Source: Marinobacter sp. B9-2 (GTDB lineage Bacteria; Pseudomonadota; Gammaproteobacteria; Pseudomonadales; Oleiphilaceae). Taken from it: a DNA stretch of 32,087 nucleotides. A program made the translations under genes and the position numbers. The DNA is taken from assembly GCA_003030785.1 (NCBI GenBank), contig PYVH01000028.1, positions 1-32,087 of the forward strand. The letters run 5' to 3'. Below, piece by piece: positions 1 to 8,722 of the stretch. The notes beneath the pieces are model-generated. The model was given only the letters and a program-made list of their open reading frames with translations, did not search any database and was not told the DNA's origin. Position 1 is the first letter of the stretch. Each line of letters begins with the position of its first letter.

Positions 1-50
1 AATCGGCAGTCCTGCCGAGATAAGCGGGCTGGATTCCACAACGCCTCCGG
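1..50. repeat. Perfect 50-bp inverted copy of 1156-1205
   Basis: Bases 1-50 are the exact reverse complement of 1156-1205, which hold the Shine-Dalgarno and start region of the BASS gene. Identity stops sharply at 50/51, since base 51 and base 1155 no longer pair. The other side of the junction is the interior of the wax ester synthase gene. The repeat touches the window edge, so its true length is unknown. This geometry is typical of an inverted chimera or contig-end artefact, but a real inverted duplication is not excluded. Confidence 0.95.
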
Positions 51-950
51 TATGCCAGCGGTGAGGGGAACGTCCGGCAGTTCATTCTGTTCCAGCAGAA
101 AGCGCCTGAGGGCGGTGCCGCATAGATACAGGACGATATCATTCAGGGAGCCGCCGGAAACATGGGCAAGCTCTTTTATCCGGTCCAGCTGGTAGTGCTG
201 GGTCGCGAACCGGCGCTGGCCGGTGACCCGATGATTGATCTTGGAGACGGGCCCGGTGAACGGCGCCGTCAGACCGTCCTCGGGGTGGCGGACTGAATGC
301 ACCAGCCGGTTGCCCGCCTGCAACAGACGCGGTGCCATATCTGCCTGCAGTTTCAGGGCATCCATGGCCTGTGAAACCGCACCGGGCACGCTGGCCTCGG
401 AGTCGGATTTGCTGCCGCGACGGCGCTCCGGCCGAACCGACCAGGGTGGCGGCATGTCCCGTTTGTCGGGATCGGTGGTCAGCACCCGCTGCATCAGGCG
501 TACACCGCTGATGCCATCGATCATGGAATGATGCATCTTGGTATAGAGTGCAAAACGATTGTTCTCGAGGCCCTCGATAACGTGGCATTCCCAGAGCGGG
601 CGGGCAAAATCCAGGGGGTTGGAGTGCAGGCGTGATACCAGAATACCCAGTTCCCGTTCTCCGCCGGGGCGAGGCAGCGCGGAATGGCGCACGTGGTAAT
701 CCAGATCGATTTTCTTGTCGACTTTCCAGCCCGGCGCCAGTACCCGACCCAACAGCCCGGACCAGGCAAGCTTTAAACCCCAGGGGGGCGCGACATCGCC
801 GGTTTCCTTCATGCGGGTCACCATGTCCCGGAGGAAGGTTTCAGGGGCGCCCTCCGGTAGCGAAAAGATCTGCAGGTTGCCCACATGCATGGGGGTGTCT
901 TCAGATTCTACGGCCAGCCAAGAGGCATCCAGCGTTCCCAGGCGTTTCAT
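1..950 (-). pseudogene. Wax ester synthase/diacylglycerol acyltransferase (WS/DGAT), 3' part lost
   Basis: The product joins fatty alcohol or diacylglycerol to acyl-CoA to make the neutral storage lipids typical of Marinobacter. Reading the minus strand from the ATG at 950 gives MKRLGTLDASWLAVESEDTP, then the catalytic HHSMIDG motif (HHxxxDG) near residue 139 and a continuous match to the family as far as ...LPDVPLTAGIP (about residue 300). Family members continue with a V-N-I/V-R-P-A-D type sequence and reach about 450-470 residues. Here the frame instead enters the inverted copy of 1156-1205 and stays open to the window edge with unrelated residues (EALWNPARLSRQDCR). About a third of the protein is therefore absent. 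A purine-rich GGAG and AAGGA lie just upstream of the ATG. The gene is divergent from the BASS operon. Family assignment is sure. Whether the break is real or an assembly chimera is open. Confidence 0.88.
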
Positions 951-1166
951 TCCTTGTGTGTCTCCACGAGTGTCCAGGTATTTTAATTGTCTGATGCAAG
1001 TATACGTGCAACCGATCCCGTACACGATGCTTCAGCTCATAAAGTTCCCCGGATTTTCGGTGTTTTACCGATGTAAACGTTTGCCGTTTCAGGCTCCCGA
1101 AAGGCACCAGTGTGTGCTACTTTTCATCGGTTGGTTGCAGTAAAAACAAAAACATCCGGAGGCGTT
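951..1166. other. Divergent intergenic region between WS/DGAT and the BASS operon
   Basis: This stretch of about 216 bp separates two divergently transcribed genes and must hold both promoters. I see no convincing -35/-10 pair, operator palindrome or small gene. The only clear signal is the GGAGG at 1158-1162 that serves the BASS start. Confidence 0.5.
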
Positions 1167-2051
1167 GTGGAATCCAGCCCGCTTATCTCGGCAGGACTGC
1201 CGATTGCTCTGTTCATTATCATGATCGGTATCGGCATGACCCTGACGATTCGTGACTTCCGCCAGGTGGCGGTGTATCCGAAAGGGATGATTGTCGGCAC
1301 CGTTGCCCAGATTCTTGTCATGCCCCTCATCGCCTTCATGTTGGCCACGTTGCTGGCGGTTCCGCCGGCCATAGCGGTCGGACTGGTAATCATTGCCGCC
1401 TGTCCCGGTGGCACCACCTCGAATCTGTTTGTGCTGCTCTCACGGGGTAACATTGCGCTTTCCATTGTGCTGACCGTCAGTGCCAGCCTGATCACTATCC
1501 TGACCTTGCCGCTGTTCACCAACATTGCGCTTCAGCACTACATGGGAACCGAAGAGGACATCGTGCTGCCGGTTTGGAAAACCGTGGGTATGCTGATTGG
1601 CATCGTGCTATTCCCGGTTGCCATCGGGATGGTGGTTCGTACCCGCAAGCCGGAGGTTGCCCGCAAGGCAGAAAGCATTGTGAGTATCTTCGGCGGTATC
1701 GTGCTGGCGGTGCTGATTGTGGCGCTGGTGTATGGGGTTCGTGACCAGATCTGGGAGCTTCTGAAACAGGCGGGGCCGGCAACCATTCTGTTAAACCTTG
1801 CCGGTATCGGGCTTGGACTGGCAGTAGGCCGGATGGCGGGTCTGACCCAGCGGGAATCGCTGGCGGTGGCGGTGGAACTTGGGGTAAAGAACGGTACCAT
1901 TGCCCTGATGGTGACCCTGACGCTGCTGGAGTCCAGTGCCATGTCCATTCCGGCAGCGGTCTACGGGGTTCTGATGTTCCCGATCGGCTTTGTTCTGGCC
2001 ATGTATGGCCGAAGTGTCATTCCCATTTCGACCATCGAGAGCAAAAACTGA
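1167..2051 (+). CDS. Bile acid:sodium symporter family (BASS) transporter
   Basis: This is an inner-membrane secondary transporter of about 294 residues. It is almost entirely hydrophobic, with about nine or ten membrane spans. It carries the BASS hallmark ACPGGTTSNLFVLLSRGN in the N-terminal half and VELGVKNGTIALM in the C-terminal half, both in regions that form the sodium and substrate sites in characterised members. The GTG at 1167 is chosen as start because a GGAGG sits at 1158-1162. The frame is open further upstream, but without a better ribosome site. lrgA follows after 15 bp, so the two are probably co-transcribed. The substrate is unknown. Bacterial members carry diverse organic anions, and the name does not imply bile acids. 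The LrgAB context suggests a small carboxylate (inference). Confidence 0.85.
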   Translation: MESSPLISAGLPIALFIIMIGIGMTLTIRDFRQVAVYPKGMIVGTVAQILVMPLIAFMLATLLAVPPAIAVGLVIIAACPGGTTSNLFVLLSRGNIALSIVLTVSASLITILTLPLFTNIALQHYMGTEEDIVLPVWKTVGMLIGIVLFPVAIGMVVRTRKPEVARKAESIVSIFGGIVLAVLIVALVYGVRDQIWELLKQAGPATILLNLAGIGLGLAVGRMAGLTQRESLAVAVELGVKNGTIALMVTLTLLESSAMSIPAAVYGVLMFPIGFVLAMYGRSVIPISTIESKN

Positions 2052-2066
2052 CTGGAGTCCTGCGCT

Positions 2067-2447
2067 ATGCAGTTCCTGAACGGCATTACCCTGCTCCTGG
2101 TGTATCAGCTGGTGGGGGAGATTACAGTCCGATTTCTGGGCCTGCCTATCCCCGGGCCGGTGCTTGGCATGGTAATGCTGTTCGTAACCCTGATGATTCG
2201 CGGCAAAGCACCAGACTCTGTGGATCAGGCATCCACGGCCTTGCTCAGTCATCTCTCGCTTCTTTTCGTTCCGGCCGGTGTTGGCATGATGGCGCATTTT
2301 GGCCGAATCGCCGACGAGTGGGTCCCCATAACCCTGGCGCTGCTGTTAAGTACCGTGATAACCATGGTCGCCACCGCGCTGATCATGCAGGTGACCACCC
2401 GCTGGTTTGCAAAGCCGCTGGCCGAAAAGGAGGGCGGCGATGAATGA
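2067..2447 (+). CDS. lrgA: LrgA/CidA family membrane protein
   Basis: This is a 126-residue inner-membrane protein with four predicted spans and the family motif GLPIPGPVLGMVMLF (residues 25-39). LrgA/CidA proteins were described as holin/antiholin-like regulators of murein hydrolase. Work on the fused plant homologue PLGG1 and on bacterial LrgAB supports transport of small carboxylates such as glycolate or pyruvate. Its 3' end overlaps lrgB by 8 bp, which implies translational coupling, and it lies 15 bp after the BASS gene. Length and motif are normal. A charged tail (AEKEGGDE) ends the protein. Confidence 0.9.
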   Translation: MQFLNGITLLLVYQLVGEITVRFLGLPIPGPVLGMVMLFVTLMIRGKAPDSVDQASTALLSHLSLLFVPAGVGMMAHFGRIADEWVPITLALLLSTVITMVATALIMQVTTRWFAKPLAEKEGGDE

Positions 2448-3177
2448 GCCGGGCCTGAAAGACATCTGGGTCTACCTTTCGACGTCCCCGCTCCTCGGAC
2501 TGACCATTACCCTGGTGGCCTATGGTCTGGCCTACCGGCTGTACCTGAAAACCAACTCCAATCCGCTGGCCAATCCGGTGGTCACATCGGTGGCCATGCT
2601 CATCATCCTGTTGCTGGCCACCGGCACCTCCTACAGTGACTATTTTGAAGGCGGTCAGTTCGTTCACTTTCTGCTGGGACCGGCGACGGTGGCGTTGGCC
2701 GTTCCCCTGTATCAGCAGTTTTCCAGGCTTCGACAACTCTGGTTGCCGGTAACGATTTCGCTCTTCTGCGGCGTTGTCATCGCCGCTGGCAGCTCCATTG
2801 GCCTGGCTCGGCTTCTGGGTGGGTCCCCGGAGATCCAGATGTCCCTGGCGCCGAAATCGGCAACGGCACCGGTGGCCATGGGGATTTCCGAAAAAATCGG
2901 CGGGCTTCCGTCGCTGACTGCGGTATTGGTGGTCATCACGGGTATTACGGGCGCCGTTCTGGGTACCAAGTTGTTTGAATGGATCCGGGTTCGGGATGAC
3001 ACCGCCAGGGGCATTGCCATGGGCGTTGCGGCCCACGGTATCGGAACCGCCCGGGCGTTTCAGGTAAGTTCGCAGATGGGCGCTTTTTCCGGCCTGGCGA
3101 TGGCGCTTTCAGCGTTTGCCACGGCCTTGTTGGTGCCCTGGCTGGTTGATCTGTTGGAGGCCTGGCTACCGGTTTAG
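2440..3177 (+). CDS. lrgB: LrgB family membrane protein
   Basis: This is a 245-residue polytopic inner-membrane partner of LrgA. The start is the ATG at 2440, inside the last codons of lrgA, preceded by AAGGAGGGCGGCG. The typical LrgB region is visible: FLLGPATVALAVPLYQQ, then MSLAPKSATAPVAMGISEKI and AHGIGTARAF. The last two are the family signature. Length is normal for the family (about 230-245 aa). It probably acts with LrgA as a two-component carrier or pore. Together with the BASS gene upstream it forms a three-gene transport operon. I see no LytSR-type two-component regulator next to it. Confidence 0.9.
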   Translation: MNEPGLKDIWVYLSTSPLLGLTITLVAYGLAYRLYLKTNSNPLANPVVTSVAMLIILLLATGTSYSDYFEGGQFVHFLLGPATVALAVPLYQQFSRLRQLWLPVTISLFCGVVIAAGSSIGLARLLGGSPEIQMSLAPKSATAPVAMGISEKIGGLPSLTAVLVVITGITGAVLGTKLFEWIRVRDDTARGIAMGVAAHGIGTARAFQVSSQMGAFSGLAMALSAFATALLVPWLVDLLEAWLPV

Positions 3178-3220
3178 GGTTTTTGAGTTGAGATGGTGGT
3201 GCCAATCGAGCGGAGGTCTT

Positions 3221-5275
3221 TTGATCAGACGTACACGTTGTGCAATGTTGCTGGCCAGTATCACTCTTACGGTCCCGATTTCCTCGATGGCGCAGTCATC
3301 CGCGGGCCCGGAGGAGGAACTGATACTTGAGGTTACCTCACCGAGACTGGTGCGGGATCTCTATGAAACCCCCGCGGCCGTCTCCGTGGTCAGCGCCCCG
3401 GACATCCGCGAGGGCCAGCAGCGCCTGCAGCTGGATGAATCCCTGGACACCGTCCCCGGCCTGTTTTTCCAGAACCGCTATAACTTCGCTCAGAACCTTC
3501 GTCTTTCCACAAGGGGATTCGGGGCCCGGGCGCCTTTTGGTATTCGCGGTATCCGGATTCAGGTAGATGGCATTCCCTATACGCTTCCCGATGGCCAGTC
3601 CCAGATCGACGCAGTGGACCTGGATTCGGCGCAGCGGATCGAGGTGATTCGGGGGCCTTCCTCGGTCCAGTACGGTAATGCTTCCGGTGGCGTGATTGAC
3701 ATCACCACTGCCAGGGGGGATGACATGCCGCCTGGCGCAAGGCTGCGCCAGGATGTGGGCAGCGATGATTATTACAAGACCACGGCCCAGGCCAACGGTA
3801 CCCAGGGTAATACAAGCGGTATCGCCACCATGTCATGGCTGAACTATAACGGCTACCGGGAACAGAGTGAGGTTGAAAAGGGCCTGTTCAATGGCCGCCT
3901 GTCCCATGAATGGGGTGAGGGACAAAGGCTGACCGCCACGTTCAATGCCCTGCACACGCCCAAGGCGGAAGATCCTGCAGGTCTCACCGCGGAGCAGGTC
4001 GCCGAGGACCGGCGCCAGGCTACGGACAATGCCAAGAGGCTGGATTCGGGCCAGGACGTTGATCAGCAGACGCTCGGGCTGCTGTATGAAGCTCCCGTCG
4101 TCGGTGCCGGGAACCTGACCGTCAGCACCTTCTTTACCCGCCGCGATTTCAGGCAGCAATTACCGTTTCCCGGCCCCAGCCTTATTGCTTATGACCGGCA
4201 GTTTTACGGCATAAGCACGGATTATCAGCAGGGCAGTGAGCTCGCCGGGCGGTCGCTGACCTGGGTTGTGGGTGCCGACCTGCAGCGACAGTCGGACGAG
4301 CGGCGCCGCTATCTGGTGGCTTTCAATGGTGATGTGACTGCCCAGACCCAGGAGGAAACCCAGAATGCCACCACAGCGGCCGTATTCGCACAGGGTGATC
4401 TTGCTCTGACCGACCGTTTCAACGTCTCTGTCGGCACCCGCTTTGACCGCCTGAGGCTGTCAGTGGATGACGACAAGCTGGATGACGGAGACGATTCAGG
4501 TAGCCGCACCTACGATGAGTTCAGTGGTTTTGCCGGGGTCAGTTACCGGCTTGCTCCTCGCCAGCAGTTGTATGCAACGATAGGCACGGCCTTCGAGTCG
4601 CCCACCTTTACCGAATTTGCCAACCCGGATGGTAGCGGTGGCTTTAACCCCGATATCGAACCCCAGCAGGCACTCAACCGGGAAGTCGGGGTGCGAGGCA
4701 GTTTTGGGCAGGGCTTGAGTTATGACATGGCGCTGTTTTCAATCCGGGTGGATGATGAAATCCTGCCTTATGAAATAGACAACCGCACATTTTATGAAAA
4801 TGCCGGGCGCACCGAACGAAATGGAATCGAACTCGGTCTCGGCTGGGATATTTCATACGCCTGGCGGATAACCAGTGCCCTTACCCTGGCGGATTACACA
4901 CTCAGGGACTTCGAGGATGAGCAGGGCAACGACGCCGACGGCAATCGCCTGCCCGGATTGCCCCGTGAGCAATGGGTTACCGAAGTGGAATGGAAAGGCA
5001 GCGGCCAGCCCTTCGCTGCCCTGGAATGGCAATACGTTGGTGACCTGTACGCCGAAAACAGCAATCAGACCAAGGTTCCTGACTACTGGCTGTTCGGAAT
5101 GCGGGCGGGCGACACGGTGCGTTTCGGACGCCAGAGCCTGAATTTCTACGGTAGCGTCCGGAACCTGTTGGATGAGGACTACTTCAGCAATATCCGTATC
5201 AATGCCAACAGGGGGGCCTTTTACGAACCAGCGCCAGGAAGAACTTTTTATGCGGGCCTGGAATGGGTATTCTGA
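3221..5275 (+). CDS. TonB-dependent outer-membrane receptor
   Basis: This outer-membrane active transporter has about 684 residues and is energised by TonB-ExbBD. The TTG at 3221 is chosen as start because a GGAGG lies at 3212-3216 and it begins a good signal peptide (MIRRTRCAMLLASITLTVP..., cleavage likely after SSMA near residue 24). The ATG at 3245 is an alternative but would shorten the signal peptide. The plug domain follows (about 40-160) with LRLSTRGFGARAPFGIRGI, VDGIPYTLPDGQS and RIEVIRGPSSVQYGNASGGV. The rest is a beta-barrel ending in phenylalanine (FYAGLEWVF), as outer-membrane barrels do. Ligand is unknown. The short plug and FecA/FptA-like form suggest a ferric siderophore or citrate-type substrate (weak inference). 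It stands 43 bp after lrgB and may be a separate unit. Confidence 0.88.
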   Translation: MIRRTRCAMLLASITLTVPISSMAQSSAGPEEELILEVTSPRLVRDLYETPAAVSVVSAPDIREGQQRLQLDESLDTVPGLFFQNRYNFAQNLRLSTRGFGARAPFGIRGIRIQVDGIPYTLPDGQSQIDAVDLDSAQRIEVIRGPSSVQYGNASGGVIDITTARGDDMPPGARLRQDVGSDDYYKTTAQANGTQGNTSGIATMSWLNYNGYREQSEVEKGLFNGRLSHEWGEGQRLTATFNALHTPKAEDPAGLTAEQVAEDRRQATDNAKRLDSGQDVDQQTLGLLYEAPVVGAGNLTVSTFFTRRDFRQQLPFPGPSLIAYDRQFYGISTDYQQGSELAGRSLTWVVGADLQRQSDERRRYLVAFNGDVTAQTQEETQNATTAAVFAQGDLALTDRFNVSVGTRFDRLRLSVDDDKLDDGDDSGSRTYDEFSGFAGVSYRLAPRQQLYATIGTAFESPTFTEFANPDGSGGFNPDIEPQQALNREVGVRGSFGQGLSYDMALFSIRVDDEILPYEIDNRTFYENAGRTERNGIELGLGWDISYAWRITSALTLADYTLRDFEDEQGNDADGNRLPGLPREQWVTEVEWKGSGQPFAALEWQYVGDLYAENSNQTKVPDYWLFGMRAGDTVRFGRQSLNFYGSVRNLLDEDYFSNIRINANRGAFYEPAPGRTFYAGLEWVF

Positions 5276-5313
5276 TGAGCGATAACAACATAAACCGTAG
5301 GGATTTTTAATTC

Positions 5314-6711
5314 ATGCAAACCAAGTTCCTTCTCGAAGAAAGCCAGATGCCGAAATACTGGTACAACCTGCAGGCGGATCTGCCTGAGCCGTTGCCGGCC
5401 GTGCTGCACCCGGGCACCCAGCAGCCGGTGGGCCCGTCGGATCTTGAGCCCTTGTTTCCGATGGCCTTGATTGAACAGGAAGTGACCACTGAGCGGGAAA
5501 TCGAGATCCCTGAGCCGGTGCGCGACGTTTACAACCTCTGGCGGCCGGCGCCTCTGTACCGGGCCCATCGCCTCGAGAAGGCCCTGGGCACACCGGCAAA
5601 AATCTTCTACAAATACGAAGGCGTCAGCCCGGCGGGCAGTCACAAACCGAACACTGCGATTCCCCAGGCCTTCTACAACCGCGAAGCCGGCATTCGCACC
5701 CTTACCACCGAAACGGGTGCTGGGCAGTGGGGCACATCGTTGTCCTTCGCCGGCTCCCTGTTCGATATCGACGTTACCGTGTTTCAGGTGCGGGTTTCCT
5801 ACAACCAGAAGCCCTACCGCAGGGCGGTCATGGAAACCTATGGCGCCAAATGTGTGGCTTCTCCCTCGAAGCTGACCGAGTTTGGCCGCAAGGTTCTGGC
5901 TGAGACACCGGACCACACCGGCAGTCTGGGCATCGCCATCTCCGAAGCGGTGGAACTGGCGGTCAAGGACCCGAACACGAAATATGCCCTGGGCTCGGTT
6001 CTCAACCATGTATTGCTGCACCAGAGCATTATCGGCCTGGAAGCCATGCAACAGATGGAAATGGCGGACTGCTGGCCCGATGTGATTGTCGGTTGTACCG
6101 GCGGTGGTTCCAACTTTGCCGGTATCGCCTTCCCGTTCATGGGCCACGCCCTGCGAGGTGGTGAGAAATCCCGGATTGTGGCGGTAGAGCCTTCAGCCTG
6201 TCCCACACTGACCCGTGGCAAGTACGCCTACGATTACGGTGATACTGCCCACATGACCCCGCTGACCAAAATGCACACTCTCGGCTCTGGCTTTACACCG
6301 CCGGGCTTCCACGCCGGTGGTCTGCGGTACCACGGTATGGCACCGCTGGTGTCCCATGCCAAGGAGCTGGGGCTGTTTGATGCGGTGTCCTACACCCAGC
6401 GGGAGTGCTTCGAGGCCGGTGTCCTGTTCGCGAAGAACGAAGGGATTGTGCCGGCACCAGAGGCCAACCATGCGGTCAAGGGTGCCATTGATGAAGCCCT
6501 GCGCTGCAAGCGCGAAGGCAAGGACGAGGTGATTCTGTTCAACCTCTGCGGTCACGGCCATTTCGATATGGCGGCCTACACCTCCTACTTCGCCGGTGAG
6601 CTGAGCGACCACGAATACGACGAGCAGGAACTGGCCATGGCCCTGTCCGGGCTGCCCTCGGTCAGGTCCTCATTGAATTCGGACTCCGGCAGCAGTTCAT
6701 CCCGGTGGTAA
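5314..6711 (+). CDS. TrpB2-type tryptophan synthase beta chain, 3' end altered
   Basis: This is a PLP enzyme of the TrpB2 branch, catalysing indole plus serine to tryptophan or a related beta-replacement. Visible residues are the PLP lysine K111 in SHKPNTA, the catalytic glutamate E133 in [10 protein letters not shown], the phosphate-binding GCTGGGSN loop (260-267) and the conserved [14 protein letters not shown] near the C-terminus. No trpA lies next to it, as is usual for TrpB2. Residues 1-450 (to SGLPSV) look native. The last 15 ([15 protein letters not shown]) are encoded by the antisense of the neighbouring phosphatase gene, so the natural stop codon has been lost at about base 6663. The missing piece is probably only a few residues, so the enzyme may still work. 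Confidence 0.88.
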   Translation: MQTKFLLEESQMPKYWYNLQADLPEPLPAVLHPGTQQPVGPSDLEPLFPMALIEQEVTTEREIEIPEPVRDVYNLWRPAPLYRAHRLEKALGTPAKIFYKYEGVSPAGSHKPNTAIPQAFYNREAGIRTLTTETGAGQWGTSLSFAGSLFDIDVTVFQVRVSYNQKPYRRAVMETYGAKCVASPSKLTEFGRKVLAETPDHTGSLGIAISEAVELAVKDPNTKYALGSVLNHVLLHQSIIGLEAMQQMEMADCWPDVIVGCTGGGSNFAGIAFPFMGHALRGGEKSRIVAVEPSACPTLTRGKYAYDYGDTAHMTPLTKMHTLGSGFTPPGFHAGGLRYHGMAPLVSHAKELGLFDAVSYTQRECFEAGVLFAKNEGIVPAPEANHAVKGAIDEALRCKREGKDEVILFNLCGHGHFDMAAYTSYFAGELSDHEYDEQELAMALSGLPSVRSSLNSDSGSSSSRW

Positions 6712-7160
6712 TAGGCATTCGCCACCGAGGTCAGTTCCCTGCCGTGTTTGAGCGAGGCGCCGCCCAGCGTTTCCTGGTAAAGCCCCAACTGGTGAATAAC
6801 ACACTGGATGGCATGCAGCATGGGGCCGGCCACATCATCGGCGTAAACCTGGTCGCCGGTCATCAGGAGCAAAGACGGAACGTCTTCCAACCGTTCTGCT
6901 TTCTGAAGTTCCTCATCCACCCGAACCAGCCCGTCGGCCGAGGGATGATGGGGTCTTCGGCAGGAGCCATGGAGTATTCGATCCAGTCTGGATTTCAGGG
7001 TGAAGCCCGGACGGTCCAGGATCAGATGGTCTCCGTTAAACATCCGTGCAGCGAATGTGACTGGCTCCTGGGTTACCAGCCATAAAACGATCGAGTCCGG
7101 CGCGGCATGACGTAGAACCGGGCCGGCCAGTACCGGCCCGAATTTGTCACCAGGCTCCAG
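6585..7160 (-). pseudogene. PhoD-like metallophosphatase, N-terminal fragment
   Basis: The minus strand reads ...GPVLAGPVLRHAAPDSIVLWLVTQEPVTFAAR, then LHGSCRRP and LLLMTGDQVYADDVAGPM. This is the N-terminal part of an alkaline-phosphatase-D-type metallophosphatase, including the metal-binding GDQVYAD motif. Homologues run to roughly 600 residues or more and continue with FFGG.KKP.FT-type sequence after the ...FNEDLTE segment. Here the native reading stops at about base 6664, after about 165 residues. Another 26 codons come from the antisense of trpB2. No ATG or GTG fits the 5' end. A CTG at 7160 lies 7 nt after AGGAGG (7173-7168) and 2 nt after the SpoVR stop, so a CTG start coupled to SpoVR translation is my best guess. 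The ATG at 7043 would cut conserved sequence. Confidence 0.75.
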
Positions 7161-7162
7161 AT

Positions 7163-8722
7163 TCAGTCCTCCTCAAATTCCCGGGGCGGGCAGTGGTGGT
7201 CTTCCACAACCGTGCCATCCTCTACGCTTTCCAGGTGCACATCAAAGCCCCACAGCCGGTGTACGTGACGCAGGACTTCGTCGGTTTCCTTGCCCAGGGG
7301 CACGCGGTCCACGGGAATGTGTCGAAGGGTCAGGGAGCGGTCGCCCCGCACATCCACATTCCACACCTGGATGTTGGGTTCCCGATAACTGAGATTGTAC
7401 TGCCGCGCCAGTTTCTCGCGCAGATCCCGGTAGCCCGGCTCGTCGTGGATGGCGGTCACCCGGTAGACGTCTTCCTGATCGTCGTTCTGGATCGCGAAGA
7501 GTTTCAGATCCCGCATTACCTTGGGAGAGAGAAACTGCTGGATAAAGCTCTCGTCCTTGAAGTTCTTCATCGCGAAATGCAGGGTTTCCAGCCAGTCGCT
7601 GCCGGCGATGTCGGGGAACCATTCGCGGTCCTCGTCAGTAGGGTTCTCGCAGATCCTGCGCAGGTCCGTGAAGATCGAGAATCCGAGGGTGTAGGGATTG
7701 AGGCCCGAATACCAGGGGCTGTTGAACGGTGGCTGATACACCACGGCTGAGTGACTCTGAAGAAACTCCAGCATGAAACCGTCGGTCACCAGACCCTTGT
7801 CGTACAAGCGGTGCAGCAGGGTGTAGTGCCAGAAGCTGGCCCAGCCCTCGTTCATCACCTGGGTCTGGCGCTGAGGATAGAAGTACTGGCCGAGCTTCCG
7901 CACGATGCGGATGATTTCCCGCTGCCAGGTTTCCAGCAAGGGGGCGTTCTTCTCAATGAAATAGAGAATGTTCTCCTGGGGCTCTTCCGGATAGCGTTTG
8001 CCGCGTCTTACCGGGTCATCGTCGTCGTCCGGTTTCGGAATGGTGCGCCAGAGATCGTTGATGCGCCGTTGCTGGTACTCTTCACGCTCTTTCTGGCGAC
8101 GCATTTCTTCCGACGCCGATATCGGAGCCGGCCGCTTGTACCGGTCCACCCCATAGTTCATCAGGGCATGGCAGGAATCCAGGATTTCCTCCACCGCATC
8201 GACGCCGTAGCGCTCCTCACACTCCGCCACGTAATGGCGGGCAAACACCAGGTAATCAATGATCGCACTGGCGTCGGTCCAGGTGCGGAACAGGTAGTTG
8301 CCCTTGAAGAATGAGTTGTGGCCGTAGGACGCGTGGGCAATGACCAGCGCCTGCATCGGCAGAGTGTTCTCCTCCATCAGATAGGCGATGCAGGGATTGG
8401 AGTTGATCACGATTTCGTAGGCCAGGCCCATCTGCCCGCGCTGATAGCCCTTGGACGTGCTGAGGAACTGCTTGCCGAAGGACCAGTGATGGTAACCAAC
8501 CGGCATGCCCACGGAGCTGTAGGCGTCCATCATCTGCTCGGCACTGATCACCTCTACCTGGTTGGGGTAGGTATCCAGGCCGAACTCGGCGGCGCATTTG
8601 GCGATTTCGTCGTCGTATTTCTGGATCAGCTCGAACGTCCATTCAGACCCGGTCGAAATAGGTTCCCGGGCCCGGGGCTGATCACTTTCCGGCGGATTGG
8701 GGCGGTCCATGAGGTTAGTCAT
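7163..8722 (-). CDS. SpoVR family protein (YcgB-like)
   Basis: This is a 519-residue soluble protein of the SpoVR/YcgB family. The biochemical role is unknown. In Bacillus it affects the spore cortex. In Proteobacteria it is co-transcribed with PrkA and YeaH and linked to stress and nitrogen starvation. Family sequence is seen in [30 protein letters not shown] and [19 protein letters not shown]. The histidine and glutamate clusters (for example [10 protein letters not shown]) resemble a metal-site arrangement, which I infer only from residue type. The ATG overlaps the yeaH stop by 4 bp (ATGA). Length is normal (about 510 aa). The downstream phosphatase starts almost directly after its stop. 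Confidence 0.93.
   Translation of the reverse strand: MTNLMDRPNPPESDQPRAREPISTGSEWTFELIQKYDDEIAKCAAEFGLDTYPNQVEVISAEQMMDAYSSVGMPVGYHHWSFGKQFLSTSKGYQRGQMGLAYEIVINSNPCIAYLMEENTLPMQALVIAHASYGHNSFFKGNYLFRTWTDASAIIDYLVFARHYVAECEERYGVDAVEEILDSCHALMNYGVDRYKRPAPISASEEMRRQKEREEYQQRRINDLWRTIPKPDDDDDPVRRGKRYPEEPQENILYFIEKNAPLLETWQREIIRIVRKLGQYFYPQRQTQVMNEGWASFWHYTLLHRLYDKGLVTDGFMLEFLQSHSAVVYQPPFNSPWYSGLNPYTLGFSIFTDLRRICENPTDEDREWFPDIAGSDWLETLHFAMKNFKDESFIQQFLSPKVMRDLKLFAIQNDDQEDVYRVTAIHDEPGYRDLREKLARQYNLSYREPNIQVWNVDVRGDRSLTLRHIPVDRVPLGKETDEVLRHVHRLWGFDVHLESVEDGTVVEDHHCPPREFEED

Noticed and set aside
5248-6147. Open frame of about 300 codons antisense to trpB2
   Set aside because: It lies opposite a conserved enzyme core with PLP motifs and shows no family sequence of its own.
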